NCBI RefSeq assembly: GCF_017488845.2
Contig: NZ_CP083370.1
Coordinates: 3,028,501 to 3,092,500 of the forward strand
Source of the DNA: Ensifer canadensis
Lineage (GTDB): Bacteria > Pseudomonadota > Alphaproteobacteria > Rhizobiales > Rhizobiaceae
Direction of reading: 5' to 3'
DNA: 64,000 nt
This document shows, in pieces, positions 24,142-32,761 of this stretch. Numbering within the stretch: the stretch's first letter is position 1; each line of letters opens with the position of its first letter. The position numbers and the translations under genes were made by a program. The notes below the pieces were generated by a model. It was given only the letters and a program-made list of their open reading frames with translations, did not search any database and was not told the DNA's origin.

Positions 24142-25317
24142 TCAGCTCGAGCGGAACTTGTTGGCTGCGCTGAGTGCCGCCTTCTGCTGCTGCTCGTTGA
24201 GACCGAGGTAGAAGTCTTCCAGCGCATCGTCCTTGAGGCCGGCGCGGCGCGACAGCACATACCACTTCGCCGCCTCGACCGGATTGGGCCGGGTGCCGAT
24301 GGCGTTGACATAGAGATGGGACAGCCGGTTCTGCGCCACGACATTGCCGCCTTCCGCCGCCCGCTTCATCCAGCCGAAACCGTCCTCCAGGTTGCGATCG
24401 CCGGCAATGCCTTCGATCATCCAGATGGCGATGTCGAGCTGCGCCGTGTCGTAACCAGCATGGGCCGCCCGAAGCAGCCATTCCCTGGCCCGCGCCCGCT
24501 TGCCTTCGTCAATGCCATCGACGTTGAGATAGATCTGCGACAGCGCATATTGCGCGTCGGCGATCCCCTGCTCGGCCGATTTTTCGTAGTAGGGCATAGC
24601 GGCCTTCAGACCCTTCGGTCCGGGGCTGTCGGCCACGAGCGTCTGGCCATAGTTGAACTGGGCCGACCCATTGCCGAGATCGGCCGCCTTCTTCATCAGT
24701 TCTTCGGACTTCTTGCGGTCGCGCTTGACGTAGCGCCCTTCCATCAGGATCAGCGCGTATTTGAACATGGCGGCCGGGTCGCCGTTTTCAGCCGCCTGTC
24801 CGTACCAGAACGCCGCCTGCTTGGCATTGCGCACCACGCCGAGGCCCTGCTGCAGGATTTCGGCAACAAGCGTTTGCGCGGCAGGATCGCCGAGCTGCGC
24901 GCGCGGAAGTGCGAGATCCATCGCCGTCAGATAATAGCCGCGCTGGAAAGCGCCGTAGGCGTCGTCGACCTTGCCGGCGAATGGCTTTTCCGCAGGTAGT
25001 GCCGGCAGTTCGGCGCCCATGCGGTCAAAGACATTGACGCCCTGCGAAGGCACCGTGCCATCACCAGCCTTCTTCTTGTCCGCCGGGTCAGCCGGCTTGG
25101 CCACAGGCTTGCCCGTGCCTTCTTCAGGCATCGCTGCGCCATTGAAGGGGGTGATGCGGCCGCGCTTTGCAGCGCCACTATCATCGGCGTTGACGCCCAG
25201 CTCCTGCACTGGAGCCGGCTTTTCCTGCGCACGCACCGGCGTCGCCACGGCGGCGGTGGCGGCAAGGAGGGCAACGCCCCAACTGAGCTTTGAAGACAGG
25301 CGGTTCAACATCGACAC
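24142..25317 (-). CDS. Periplasmic Sel1-repeat (TPR-like) protein
   Basis: 391 residues. A signal peptide (about 1-30, SWGVALLAATAAVATPVRA-Q) leads to a low-complexity linker rich in Ala, Pro and Lys and then to about seven Sel1-type repeats (for example QGLGVVRNAKQAAFWYGQAA, EGRYVKRDRKKSEELMKKAA, NAIGTRPNPVEAAKWYVLSR). Sel1 repeats form helical scaffolds that bind other proteins; ExoR of Sinorhizobium is a shorter member, and this is not ExoR. The gene begins 3 bases after the thiE stop, so it probably shares thiE's transcript. Partner unknown. Confidence 0.9.
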   Translation of the reverse strand: MSMLNRLSSKLSWGVALLAATAAVATPVRAQEKPAPVQELGVNADDSGAAKRGRITPFNGAAMPEEGTGKPVAKPADPADKKKAGDGTVPSQGVNVFDRMGAELPALPAEKPFAGKVDDAYGAFQRGYYLTAMDLALPRAQLGDPAAQTLVAEILQQGLGVVRNAKQAAFWYGQAAENGDPAAMFKYALILMEGRYVKRDRKKSEELMKKAADLGNGSAQFNYGQTLVADSPGPKGLKAAMPYYEKSAEQGIADAQYALSQIYLNVDGIDEGKRARAREWLLRAAHAGYDTAQLDIAIWMIEGIAGDRNLEDGFGWMKRAAEGGNVVAQNRLSHLYVNAIGTRPNPVEAAKWYVLSRRAGLKDDALEDFYLGLNEQQQKAALSAANKFRSS

Positions 25318-25320
25318 GTC

Positions 25321-25974
25321 TTAAGCTTCAAACCGTGGCGCTTTTTCGTCAAGAAGCGCGTTGACGGCGGCGACCACCGACGGCGCCTGCTCGGGCTCGC
25401 CGAAGACGGCCAGGCGAAGCGCCACGAATTCGGCGCCGGTCTCGGCCGCCGCCAATGCGGACTGCGGATCCGTGCCGCCCATGACGATGCAGGGAATCTC
25501 GATCATCGAGGCCCACCATTCGGCGAGCGCCAGGTTCTTCGGATGCGCATCCGGCTTGATGTCGCCGTCCGTCTTGCCGAAGAACACGTAGTCCGGACGC
25601 ACTTCGCCGATTTGAAGCGCGTGATGGCGGTCGGCCGCGTTGCCGCCGCCGACGATAAGCTTCGGCGTGTGCTTCTCGACCGCCTCGCCAAGTGCTTCGG
25701 CATTGCCGGAAATATGCAGGCCGTCGGCCCTGGCGCGTCCGGCGACCCGGGAATCGCCCTCGATCAGCGCAGCGGCTCCAGCCTCCTGGATGATCGGCAC
25801 GAGGCGCTCGGCGTGTTTCTGGAACTCGGCGTCATCGAGGCCATATTGCGGCACGATCACCGAAGCGACGTCGCCGCCCTTCAAGGCGTCGGCAAGCACC
25901 TTGGCGCGATCCGCGGGATCAGCGATATCCGGCGCAATCAGCACCAGGCGGCAGCGTTCTATTGTCTTGCTCAT
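25321..25974 (-). CDS. thiE: Thiamine phosphate synthase
   Basis: 217 residues. The protein joins the thiazole and pyrimidine halves of thiamine. Family landmarks include RCRLVLIAPDI at the start, the phosphate-binding ADGLHISGN, RPDYVFFGKTDGDIK and the C-terminal CIVMGGTDPQSALAAAETGAEFVALR of a TIM barrel. It resembles the alphaproteobacterial ThiE-like subgroup more than enterobacterial ThiE. Start codons at 25974 (MSKTIERC) and 25983 are both plausible. No thiCOSG genes are adjacent, and it shares a transcript with the Sel1-repeat gene. Confidence 0.85.
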   Translation of the reverse strand: MSKTIERCRLVLIAPDIADPADRAKVLADALKGGDVASVIVPQYGLDDAEFQKHAERLVPIIQEAGAAALIEGDSRVAGRARADGLHISGNAEALGEAVEKHTPKLIVGGGNAADRHHALQIGEVRPDYVFFGKTDGDIKPDAHPKNLALAEWWASMIEIPCIVMGGTDPQSALAAAETGAEFVALRLAVFGEPEQAPSVVAAVNALLDEKAPRFEA

Positions 25975-26076
25975 GACATCCATTTCTAGCTGTGCCCGCA
26001 TGTCGACGGAAACCAGCGCTCGATTTCGTTTGGGAAAACCGATAGACGGAGACGTCAAAAGGATCAACCGCCACCG

Positions 26077-26856
26077 ATGCTTCCCGACCTGGACTTCTAT
26101 CTCGTCGCCATCCCGGCGGTTCTTCTCGTTGGCCTCAGCAAGGGCGGTATGGGCGAGGCCCTTTCGTTGATGGGCGTGCCGATCCTGTCGATGGCCGTCT
26201 CGCCGGTTCAGGCGGCCGCGCTGCTCTTACCGATCCTGATCGCGATGGACCTCGTCTCGCTCTGGATGTGGCGCAAGCACGGCGATCGCAAAACCCTGTT
26301 CATGCTCCTGCCCGGCGCCATCGCCGGCATTCTCATCGGCTGGGCGACGTCGGCCTATGTCTCGCGCGACTATCTGCGCCTGATCATCGGCCTCATCACC
26401 GTGCTGTTCGTCCTGCGTTATGTCTACAATGTCTGGCGCATGCGCAACGGAATAACGATCACGCCCAAGCAGCAACGGGCTGGCCCCGCAACGCTCTGGG
26501 GCTCGTTTGCCGGCTATGGCAGCTTTGTCGCCCACGCCGGCGGCCCGCCTTTTCAGATCTACGCCCTGCCGCTTCAGCTCGATCCGCGCGAATACACCGG
26601 CACGATCGTGCGCTTCTTCGCCATCCTCAATGCCGTCAAGCTCATCCCCTATTTCGCGCTCGGCCAGCTCGACATGAGCAATCTCAAGATCTCTGCGACA
26701 CTGTTTCCGCTGGCGATCGTTGCCACCGTCTGCGGCGCCTTCATCGTTCGCCGCATGAAGCCGCAGATCTTCTATCCCTTCATGTATAGCATGGCTTTCA
26801 TCGCCGGGCTGAAGCTGCTGTGGGACAGCCTCAACAGCCTGCTGGCCGGCGCCTGA
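26077..26856 (+). CDS. TauE/SafE-family membrane transporter
   Basis: 259 residues, about eight hydrophobic segments. FYLVAIPAVLLVGLSKGGMGE and the second-half FAGYGSFVAHAGGPPFQIYALP are duplicated family signatures of TauE/SafE (PF01925) proteins that export sulfite, sulfoacetate or related anions. The substrate cannot be chosen from sequence. It diverges from thiE with 102 bases between starts. No taurine or sulfur genes are adjacent. Confidence 0.92.
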   Translation: MLPDLDFYLVAIPAVLLVGLSKGGMGEALSLMGVPILSMAVSPVQAAALLLPILIAMDLVSLWMWRKHGDRKTLFMLLPGAIAGILIGWATSAYVSRDYLRLIIGLITVLFVLRYVYNVWRMRNGITITPKQQRAGPATLWGSFAGYGSFVAHAGGPPFQIYALPLQLDPREYTGTIVRFFAILNAVKLIPYFALGQLDMSNLKISATLFPLAIVATVCGAFIVRRMKPQIFYPFMYSMAFIAGLKLLWDSLNSLLAGA

Positions 26857-26953
26857 CTGCATCCAAGCGATCGATCATATTGCAATGCAAAACGAAAATG
26901 CCGCAGCGCACAAATTTCTTGCCGCCCGCGGTGATTTCGCTTAACGTCCGGTC

Positions 26954-27214
26954 ATGACCATTGCGGACCCTTTCGATGCCATCGCGGATCCCAACCGGCG
27001 TTACCTGCTGGAGGAACTGCGGCGCGCGCCGAAAACGGTCAACGAACTGGCCGAAGGATTGCCGATCAGCCGGCCCGCGGTATCACAGCACCTGAAGGCC
27101 CTGCTCGACTGCAATCTGGTTTCGGTTTCGGCCAACGGTACGCGGCGGATATATGCGATCAACCGCCCTGGCTTCGACAGGCTCAACCTGTGGTTGGATC
27201 AATTCTGGGCCTGA
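26954..27214 (+). CDS. Small ArsR-family HTH regulator
   Basis: 86 residues, just a winged helix: FDAIADPNRRYLLEELRRAPKTVNELAE, then the recognition helix SRPAVSQHLKALLDCNLV and the wing SVSANGTRRIYAI. No cysteine pair of metal-sensing ArsR proteins is present, so it resembles the SdpR/autorepressor type rather than a metal sensor. It is shorter than most members, ending soon after the wing with LWLDQFWA. The downstream 161 bases hold structured DNA but no gene. Confidence 0.88.
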   Translation: MTIADPFDAIADPNRRYLLEELRRAPKTVNELAEGLPISRPAVSQHLKALLDCNLVSVSANGTRRIYAINRPGFDRLNLWLDQFWA

Positions 27215-27250
27215 TGACCGGACGGGAGCGTAACCGCGGCCTGACACAAA

Positions 27251-27275
27251 TCGACCGGGTCTCAAACCCGGTCGA
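27251..27275 (-). terminator. Hairpin between the convergent arsR and DUF465 genes
   Basis: TCGACCGGGT (27251-27260) pairs perfectly with ACCCGGTCGA (27266-27275). On the minus strand it is followed by TTTGTG, so it can serve as the end of the DUF465 transcript. A further perfect 12-bp palindrome, TCTCCGCGGAGA, lies at 27326-27337. Confidence 0.6.
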
Positions 27276-27375
27276 GCGATCCGTATCTTCCGTTGAGGGG
27301 ATTGGTTGTGAACCTTGTTGCGTCGTCTCCGCGGAGAGGACACCTCCCGTTGTTACTGGGAAATACCGTTTATAA

Positions 27376-27549
27376 TCAGTGAGTCGAGGAGCGAAGCCTT
27401 TCGATTTCGTCCCTGATGCGCAGCTTCCTTCGCTTGATGTCGCTGATCATTTCGTCCTCGATGGACGGCTGGTTCATTGCTGCATGGAGCTCCTGCTCCA
27501 GTGCGCCATGTTTTTTCTCAAGCGTTGCAAGATGAGCCTCAATGGTCAT
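27376..27549 (-). CDS. YdcH/DUF465 family small protein
   Basis: A 57-residue frame. The sequence starts MTIEAHLATLEKKHGALEQE, continues with a helix ending MISDIKRRKLRIRDEIERL, and stops after SSTH. The LEKKH...AL and IKRRKL(R)I(R)DEI pattern is the DUF465/YdcH signature of short coiled-coil proteins. GGAAGGGACTGCC precedes the ATG. It faces away from a second DUF465 gene at 27762, with a 212-base shared promoter region. Function unknown. Confidence 0.82.
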   Translation of the reverse strand: MTIEAHLATLEKKHGALEQELHAAMNQPSIEDEMISDIKRRKLRIRDEIERLRSSTH

Positions 27550-27572
27550 TGGCAGTCCCTTCCTTTTGCTTG

Positions 27573-27596
27573 CATCCGGCTGGTAAATGCCGGATG
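27573..27596. promoter_or_regulatory. Dyad in the shared promoter of the two DUF465 genes
   Basis: CATCCGGC (27573-27580) pairs with GCCGGATG (27589-27596). It lies 24 bases upstream of the minus-strand DUF465 start, so it may be an operator or a leader hairpin. The rest of the 212-base gap shows AT-rich sequence that may hold divergent promoters, but nothing definite. Confidence 0.4.
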
Positions 27597-27761
27597 TTCC
27601 ATGGTTGTAACCTTACTACTGTGCCATGCCATTTTTCATTTGTCGAAGGCGAAATGATGACGACGGATAACTTCCCGTTACCGCCCAAGATGTGATAGAG
27701 CGGCGCATGAAATTCCGGTTCGAGGAGGACTTCGCAACCGGGCTGATGGGGATCGCTTTGC

Positions 27762-27965
27762 ATGCCGGACCAGGACCAGGCCGAACTCAGATTGACCGCC
27801 GCGCGGCTGAGGCAGGAACATGAAGATTATGATGCTGCCATCAACGCCATGATTCAGACCGGCTGCGATGCGCTGAGAATTCAGCGCATGAAGAAGAAGA
27901 AGCTGGTCATCAAGGACAAGATCACCAAGCTCGAAGACCAGATCATCCCCGACATCATCGCCTGA
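27762..27965 (+). CDS. YdcH/DUF465 family small protein, purE-proximal
   Basis: 67 residues. [20 protein letters not shown], then [19 protein letters not shown] is the DUF465 pattern: two helices with a KKKKL(V/R)IKDKI hinge. It lies 17 bases ahead of purE on the same strand and is likely cotranscribed with purEK, an arrangement I recall in other rhizobia. Function unknown; proteins of this type are highly conserved in alphaproteobacteria. Confidence 0.85.
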   Translation: MPDQDQAELRLTAARLRQEHEDYDAAINAMIQTGCDALRIQRMKKKKLVIKDKITKLEDQIIPDIIA

Positions 27966-27982
27966 AGCGGAACTTTAAAGAC

Positions 27983-28483
27983 GTGCTCGACACCACTACC
28001 CCACCCGTCGCCATCATCATGGGAAGCCAGTCCGACTGGGAGACGATGAAGAACGCCGCCGATACGCTCGACGCGCTCGACATTGCCTATGAGGCTCGCA
28101 TCGTTTCTGCACACCGCACACCTGATCGGCTGGTAAGCTTCGCCAAGGGCGCGCGCGACGAAGGCTTCAAGGTCATCATCGCCGGTGCCGGCGGTGCCGC
28201 CCATCTGCCGGGCATGTGCGCCTCGATGACGCCGTTGCCGGTCTTCGGCGTGCCGGTGCAATCGAAGGCACTGTCCGGGCAGGACAGCCTGCTGTCGATC
28301 GTCCAGATGCCGGCCGGCATTCCCGTCGGAACGCTGGCGATCGGACGCGCCGGCGCGGTCAACGCGGCACTACTCGCCGCAGCCGTACTGGCGCTCAGCG
28401 ACAACGACCTTGCCGACCGTCTCGACGACTGGCGCGAGCAGCAGACCGTCGCCGTCGCCGAGTATCCGGTGGACGACGCATGA
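27983..28483 (+). CDS. purE: N5-carboxyaminoimidazole ribonucleotide mutase
   Basis: 166 residues, class I Pur[15 protein letters not shown] (substrate-phosphate loop), [12 protein letters not shown] and [25 protein letters not shown] are intact active-site blocks. It moves the carboxyl group from N5 to C4 of the aminoimidazole ring in purine synthesis, after PurK. The start is a GTG. The stop overlaps the purK start (ATGA), so the pair is coupled. Confidence 0.97.
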   Translation: MLDTTTPPVAIIMGSQSDWETMKNAADTLDALDIAYEARIVSAHRTPDRLVSFAKGARDEGFKVIIAGAGGAAHLPGMCASMTPLPVFGVPVQSKALSGQDSLLSIVQMPAGIPVGTLAIGRAGAVNAALLAAAVLALSDNDLADRLDDWREQQTVAVAEYPVDDA

Positions 28484-29529
28484 CAACCATTGGCATCATT
28501 GGCGGCGGCCAGCTCGGCCGCATGCTGGCCATGTCTGCTGCACGGCTGAACTTCCGCGCCATCATCCTCGAGCCGCAGCCCGACTGTCCGGCAGCGCAGG
28601 TGGCAAACGAACAGATCGTTGCCGCCTATGACGATGAACGCGCGCTCGATGCGCTGGCGGCCGCCTGCGACATCGTCACCTACGAATTCGAGAATGTGCC
28701 GGTTGCGGCCGCCGAGAGGCTCGCCCGTGCCCGGCCTGTCTTCCCGCCGCCGAAGGCACTGGAAGCCGCCCAGGACCGCCTGGTCGAAAAACGCTTCCTC
28801 AACGACAGCGGCATCGTCACCGCCCGCTTCCATGCGGTCGACAGCCAGGCCGATCTTGAGGCGGCACTTGCCGATTTCGGCGGTTCCGGCGTCCTGAAGA
28901 CCCGCCGCCTCGGCTATGATGGCAAGGGACAACGCGTGTTCCGCTCCGGGCAGGACAGCCCGCAAGGCGCCTTCGCGGCGCTCGGCTCCGTGCCGCTGAT
29001 CCTCGAAAGCTTCGTGCCGTTCGAGCGCGAAATCTCCATCATCGCTGCCCGCTCGGTAGATGGCGCCGTCGCCTGTTACGATCCGGCGGAGAACGTTCAC
29101 CGCAACGGCATCCTGCATACATCCACCGTACCCGCGGCCATTGGCCCTGCCACCGCCGAGACCGCGCGCACTGCGGCCAAGGCGATCCTCGATGCGCTCG
29201 GCTATGTCGGCGTCATCGGTGTGGAGTTCTTCGTGCTTGCCGACGGTAGCCTCGTCGCCAATGAAATGGCGCCGCGCGTGCATAATTCCGGCCACTGGAC
29301 GGAGGCGGCCTGCATCGTCTCGCAATTCGAGCAGCACATTCGCGCCGTGGCCGGCCTGCCGCTCGGCAATCCCGTTCGCCACTCCGACTGCGTGATGCAG
29401 AACCTGATCGGCGACGACATCGACGATGTGCCGGCCTGGCTTGCCAAGGACAACGTTTTCGTCCATCTCTACGGCAAGACGCAAGCCCGACCGGGCCGCA
29501 AGATGGGTCACATCACCCGCTTGACGTGA
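28480..29529 (+). CDS. purK: N5-carboxyaminoimidazole ribonucleotide synthase
   Basis: 349 residues with an ATP-grasp fold. [18 protein letters not shown] opens the N-terminal domain, [11 protein letters not shown] and the ATP-grasp core [12 protein letters not shown] follow, and the metal-binding [28 protein letters not shown] is intact. It uses ATP and bicarbonate to carboxylate aminoimidazole ribonucleotide for PurE. It overlaps purE by four bases. Confidence 0.97.
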   Translation: MTTIGIIGGGQLGRMLAMSAARLNFRAIILEPQPDCPAAQVANEQIVAAYDDERALDALAAACDIVTYEFENVPVAAAERLARARPVFPPPKALEAAQDRLVEKRFLNDSGIVTARFHAVDSQADLEAALADFGGSGVLKTRRLGYDGKGQRVFRSGQDSPQGAFAALGSVPLILESFVPFEREISIIAARSVDGAVACYDPAENVHRNGILHTSTVPAAIGPATAETARTAAKAILDALGYVGVIGVEFFVLADGSLVANEMAPRVHNSGHWTEAACIVSQFEQHIRAVAGLPLGNPVRHSDCVMQNLIGDDIDDVPAWLAKDNVFVHLYGKTQARPGRKMGHITRLT

Positions 29530-29582
29530 GCCTCAAAGCCACAGAAATGCGGGGCAAGGCGCCAAAATCCGGTGTCTTGCGG

Positions 29583-29611
29583 TTGACACAACAGGGGTGA
29601 CACGGTATTTG
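29583..29611 (+). promoter_or_regulatory. Sigma-70 promoter of rpmJ
   Basis: TTGACA (29583-29588) and TATTTG (29606-29611) are spaced by 17 bases. Transcription would start near 29618, giving a leader of about 88 bases. Confidence 0.75.
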
Positions 29612-29627
29612 CCATCCCACCTTATGG

Positions 29628-29650
29628 AGCGCGCTGAATGGCGCGCTTTT
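29628..29650 (+). terminator. Terminator-like hairpin in the rpmJ leader
   Basis: AGCGCGC (29628-29634) pairs with GCGCGCT (29641-29647), followed by TTTTGATTGTTAG. It lies between the rpmJ promoter and its start codon, so it is an attenuator candidate; alternatively it is the purK terminator with an overlapping promoter. Confidence 0.55.
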
Positions 29651-29705
29651 GATTGTTAGAAATACCGGGCGAATTTTGTTTCCCCGAAACCTGCGGATCA
29701 GGAAA

Positions 29706-29831
29706 ATGAAGATCAAGAATTCGCTCAAGTCGCTGAAGACCCGCCATCGCGAAAACCGTCTGGTTCGTCGCAAGGGCCGTATCTACATCATCAATAAGCA
29801 GAACCCGCGCTTCAAGGCACGTCAGGGCTGA
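29706..29831 (+). CDS. rpmJ: 50S ribosomal protein L36
   Basis: 41 residues, [20 protein letters not shown] at the start and the conserved [18 protein letters not shown] end. It lacks the zinc-binding cysteines of C-plus L36, as is usual in alphaproteobacteria. The start follows AGGAAA. It is monocistronic with its own promoter 120 bases upstream; the gap after it is only 81 bases. Confidence 0.96.
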   Translation: MKIKNSLKSLKTRHRENRLVRRKGRIYIINKQNPRFKARQG

Positions 29832-29912
29832 GGCCCAGACTGGTTTCTGTTTGGCGTCTCGCTTCGGCGATGTCCCAAAATTGATTTTGATCTTATTCCG
29901 TGGCGAGCTAAC

Positions 29913-30527
29913 ATGCTCGCCATGCGAGTTTTTGTACCCTTGATTCTGGCGTGTTCCGCCCTTCTCGCCGCCTCAGTTGGAGCCGGCACCCTGACTTTCG
30001 CCGCAGAGACGGCACCGGAAACCGAGGCCGCCAGCCTCACCACCCCAAAGCAACGCCTCGACGCCCTGTTCTCCGACCTCAAGAAGGAACGGGACGCCGA
30101 CAAGGCGCGCGAACTCGCCAACCAGATCCGCCTGGAATGGCAGGATTCCGGCAGCGCGACGGTCAACCTGCTGATGCAGTGGGCCGACAAGTCCATCACC
30201 GACAATAAGCCGGCGGCAGCCCTCGATATCCTCGACCAGGTGATCACGCTGGCCCCGAGCTACGTCGAAGGCTGGAACCGCCGCGCGACCCTGCACTACA
30301 CGATGGGTAACTATCGCAAGTCGATGTCGGACATCAATCATGTCCTGTCGCTCGAGCCTCGGCATTTCGGCGCGCTCGCCGGCATGGCCGCAATCCTCGG
30401 CTCCGCCGGCAAGGACGAGCTGGCGCTCAGGGCCTGGGAGCAGTTCCTGGCAATCTATCCAGCCGATCGCAAGGCACAGGAGCAACTGGGCGAGCTGACC
30501 GAAAAGCTCGCGGGCAGCAAGACGTAA
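29913..30527 (+). CDS. Periplasmic TPR protein
   Basis: 204 residues. A signal peptide (about 1-30, LILACSALLAASVGAGTLTFA) is followed by an acidic linker and three TPR-like units, the clearest being PSYVEGWNRRATLHYTMGNYRKSMSDINHVL and PRHFGALAGMAAILGSAGKDELALRAWEQFL. TPRs bind other proteins; the partner is unknown. It starts 81 bases after rpmJ and is followed by a transglutaminase-like gene on the same strand 35 bases on. Confidence 0.85.
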   Translation: MLAMRVFVPLILACSALLAASVGAGTLTFAAETAPETEAASLTTPKQRLDALFSDLKKERDADKARELANQIRLEWQDSGSATVNLLMQWADKSITDNKPAAALDILDQVITLAPSYVEGWNRRATLHYTMGNYRKSMSDINHVLSLEPRHFGALAGMAAILGSAGKDELALRAWEQFLAIYPADRKAQEQLGELTEKLAGSKT

Positions 30528-30562
30528 ACCGGACGGATGCCGAAGCAAGCGCAGGCCCCGCG

Positions 30563-31081
30563 ATGACGCCTCCCACGGAACTGGCCGCTATCCGCAACCT
30601 TGCCACGGCAGCGCACCTGTTCGTGGAGCCGATCTGGCTGGAATGGAATAGCGCCTGGAACGGCGATGCGCCGGTCACGCCCTCTCAATGGACATGCGGG
30701 CGCACAAGTCTGTTTCTGTCGCGTGCCCTGGCGGCTGAAGGTTTCGAGGCTTCATGGGCAAGCGGCACGCCCCGCCTGTCATCTTCCGGGCCGGAATTGG
30801 GCGATTTCGGCTTCCTCAGTGACGCCGGCTGGCAAAGCCACGCCTGGGTCGAGTGCGGCAACGTTATCGTCGATATTACGGCCGACCAGTTCGGCGCTCC
30901 TCCCGTGCACATCGTCGATCGCTACGATCGCCGCTATAGCAAGGGCGACCGCGACACGGCATTGCCGGAGTTCATTCGGGCCCGTCAGCGCGCGGTGGAC
31001 GAAATCTGGCCACGATGGCGCTGCAATAGCAGAAAACCATCGACCCTTATCCCTGAGATGTTTGCGTACACTGCAGAGTAA
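30563..31081 (+). CDS. Transglutaminase-like cysteine protein
   Basis: 172 residues, no signal peptide. A possible papain-like triad can be read: C45 in QWTCGRTSLFLSRAL, H93 in GWQSHAWVE and D104 in VIVDITADQFG. That order (Cys, His, Asp) and the spacing fit small transglutaminase/arylamine-type folds, though I cannot assign a Pfam family. It is preceded by a TPR gene and followed after 17 bases by an alpha/beta hydrolase gene, so the three may be one operon. Function unknown. Confidence 0.6.
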   Translation: MTPPTELAAIRNLATAAHLFVEPIWLEWNSAWNGDAPVTPSQWTCGRTSLFLSRALAAEGFEASWASGTPRLSSSGPELGDFGFLSDAGWQSHAWVECGNVIVDITADQFGAPPVHIVDRYDRRYSKGDRDTALPEFIRARQRAVDEIWPRWRCNSRKPSTLIPEMFAYTAE

Positions 31082-31098
31082 GAGGAGCCGCCGAGACA

Positions 31099-32103
31099 AT
31101 GGTTCTAGCCGCCCTGTTCATCGTTGCCCTCACCCTCGCAGGCATCGCCTACAGCCAGCGTAGCGCACGAAACATCAGCGCGCGGTTCCCGAATACGGGC
31201 GAGCTGATCGACATCGGCGGCTTCCGCATGAACAGCGTCCACCTGCCGGCGACTTCGGAGGCTGACCTGGTCCCGCTCGTCTTCATTCACGGTGCGAGCG
31301 GCAACCTGCTCGATCAGATGCATGCCTTTGCTCCGGCCTTCGAGGGCCGCGCGGAGATGCTTTTCGTCGACCGGCCGGGCCACGGCTACTCCGAGCGCGG
31401 CGGGCGGGCGAATGATCGCCCCGATGGCCAGGCGGATGCGATCGCAAAGCTGATGGACATGCGAGGCATGCCTCGGGCGATCATCGTCGGCCACTCCTTC
31501 GGCGGGGCGATCGCCGCGAGCTTTGCCCTTCGCCATCCGGAAAGGACGACAGGCCTTATCCTGCTGGCGCCCGCGACCCATCCCTGGCCGGGCGGCATCG
31601 ACTGGTACTACCGGCTGACGGCACTGCCCTATGTCGGCTGGCTGTTTGCCCATACGCTGGCTGCGCCGATCGGCCTCCGGCGGATCGATAGTGGCACGCG
31701 GTCGGTCTTTTCGCCCAATCCGCGACCCGCCGACTACATCGACAAGACGGCGCCGCACCTCGTGCTGCGCCCCCTCGCCTTCCGCAACAACGCCGTCGAT
31801 GTCGCCAATCTGCACGCCTACGTCACCGAGGTCGCCCCACGATATCAGGAGATCGCCGCACCCACGATCATCGTCAGCGGCGACAGCGACGACATCGTGC
31901 TGGCCGATATTCACTCGCGCAGCCTGGCGCGCGACATTGCCGGATCGGAACTGCTGTGGATCGGCAACCTCGGCCACAAGCCCGATTATGTCGTCACCGA
32001 CGTGGTTGTCGCCGCAGTGGAGAAACTGGTGGGCAAACCCGGCGATCTCCGCGCAGCGGTGAAGCTCGCCGAAGAGAGGCTCACCGACGGCAAGGCGCAT
32101 TGA
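31099..32103 (+). CDS. Alpha/beta hydrolase with N-terminal membrane anchor
   Basis: 334 residues. The first 18 are hydrophobic (LAALFIVALTLAGIAYS), a membrane anchor or signal. The catalytic core shows the oxyanion VFIHGASGN, the nucleophile elbow GHSFGG with S133, an acid near DSDDIV and a late His in NLGHKPDY. The substrate is unknown; family members are esterases, epoxide hydrolases and haloperoxidase-like enzymes. It begins 17 bases after the transglutaminase-like gene. Confidence 0.9.
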   Translation: MVLAALFIVALTLAGIAYSQRSARNISARFPNTGELIDIGGFRMNSVHLPATSEADLVPLVFIHGASGNLLDQMHAFAPAFEGRAEMLFVDRPGHGYSERGGRANDRPDGQADAIAKLMDMRGMPRAIIVGHSFGGAIAASFALRHPERTTGLILLAPATHPWPGGIDWYYRLTALPYVGWLFAHTLAAPIGLRRIDSGTRSVFSPNPRPADYIDKTAPHLVLRPLAFRNNAVDVANLHAYVTEVAPRYQEIAAPTIIVSGDSDDIVLADIHSRSLARDIAGSELLWIGNLGHKPDYVVTDVVVAAVEKLVGKPGDLRAAVKLAEERLTDGKAH

Positions 32104-32117
32104 TAGGAGCGGAAGTT

Positions 32118-32756
32118 TTATCTCAACCGATCCGAGGCCTGAGCCGTCGACCTTCCCAGCGTCTCGACGAGATAATCGATGAACACGCGAACCTCGGGCG
32201 AAAGGTGACGTCGGCTGAGGTAGACGGCATAGAGGTTGAGCGCGCTCATATGCCAGCTTTCCAGCAAGGGGACCAACCGACCGGAGGCGATATCGTCTCC
32301 GACGATGAAGTCCGGCTGTACGATGACCCCGCCGCCGGCGAGTGCCAGCGCGCGCAGCAGATCGCCATTGGTGGCATGCACGACCGGATCAATCCGAACC
32401 TGCGTCTCGCGCCCCTCGACATCGGAAAACATCCAGCTATCCCCGAGCGAGAGATAGGAATAGCTAAACGTTTCATGGCCGCCGAGATCGGACGGTTGCT
32501 GCGGCGTGCCGCTGCGAGCGAGGTAATCTGGCGAAGCACAAACGATCATCCGCACCGGTGCGATTTCACGCGCGATAAGGCTGGCGCTGGGCGCGCGGGC
32601 AATGCGCAAGGCGACATCGACACCGGAATGGGCGAGATCGACGAGCATGTCGGTCAAATCGATGTCGAGACGCAAGCCGGACCAGCGCCTCGGCCTCTTG
32701 ATATCGGCGAGTATCTGCCGGGCACGTTCATAGAAGAGCTGTCCCGGCTCTGTGAA
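32118..32756 (-). pseudogene. LysR-family regulator remnant (HTH lost)
   Basis: The substrate-binding domain is readable from LRLDIDLTDMLVDLAHSGVDVALRI to its end. Upstream on the same strand, TEPGQLFYERARQILADI (the linker helix end) is present in frame, but the next block EAEALVR is in another frame, and the 50-60 residues normally between it and LRLDIDL are missing. The whole helix-turn-helix is absent: recognisable LysR sequence stops at about 32756, where it meets the tail of an unrelated gene. A TTG at 32675 could start a domain-only protein, but I judge this a pseudogene. Confidence 0.75.
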
Positions 32757-32761
32757 CAGGT

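Noticed and set aside
28216..28479. Extension of purK into purE
   Set aside because: It is purE read in another frame. The ATGA start at 28480 begins the conserved [11 protein letters not shown].
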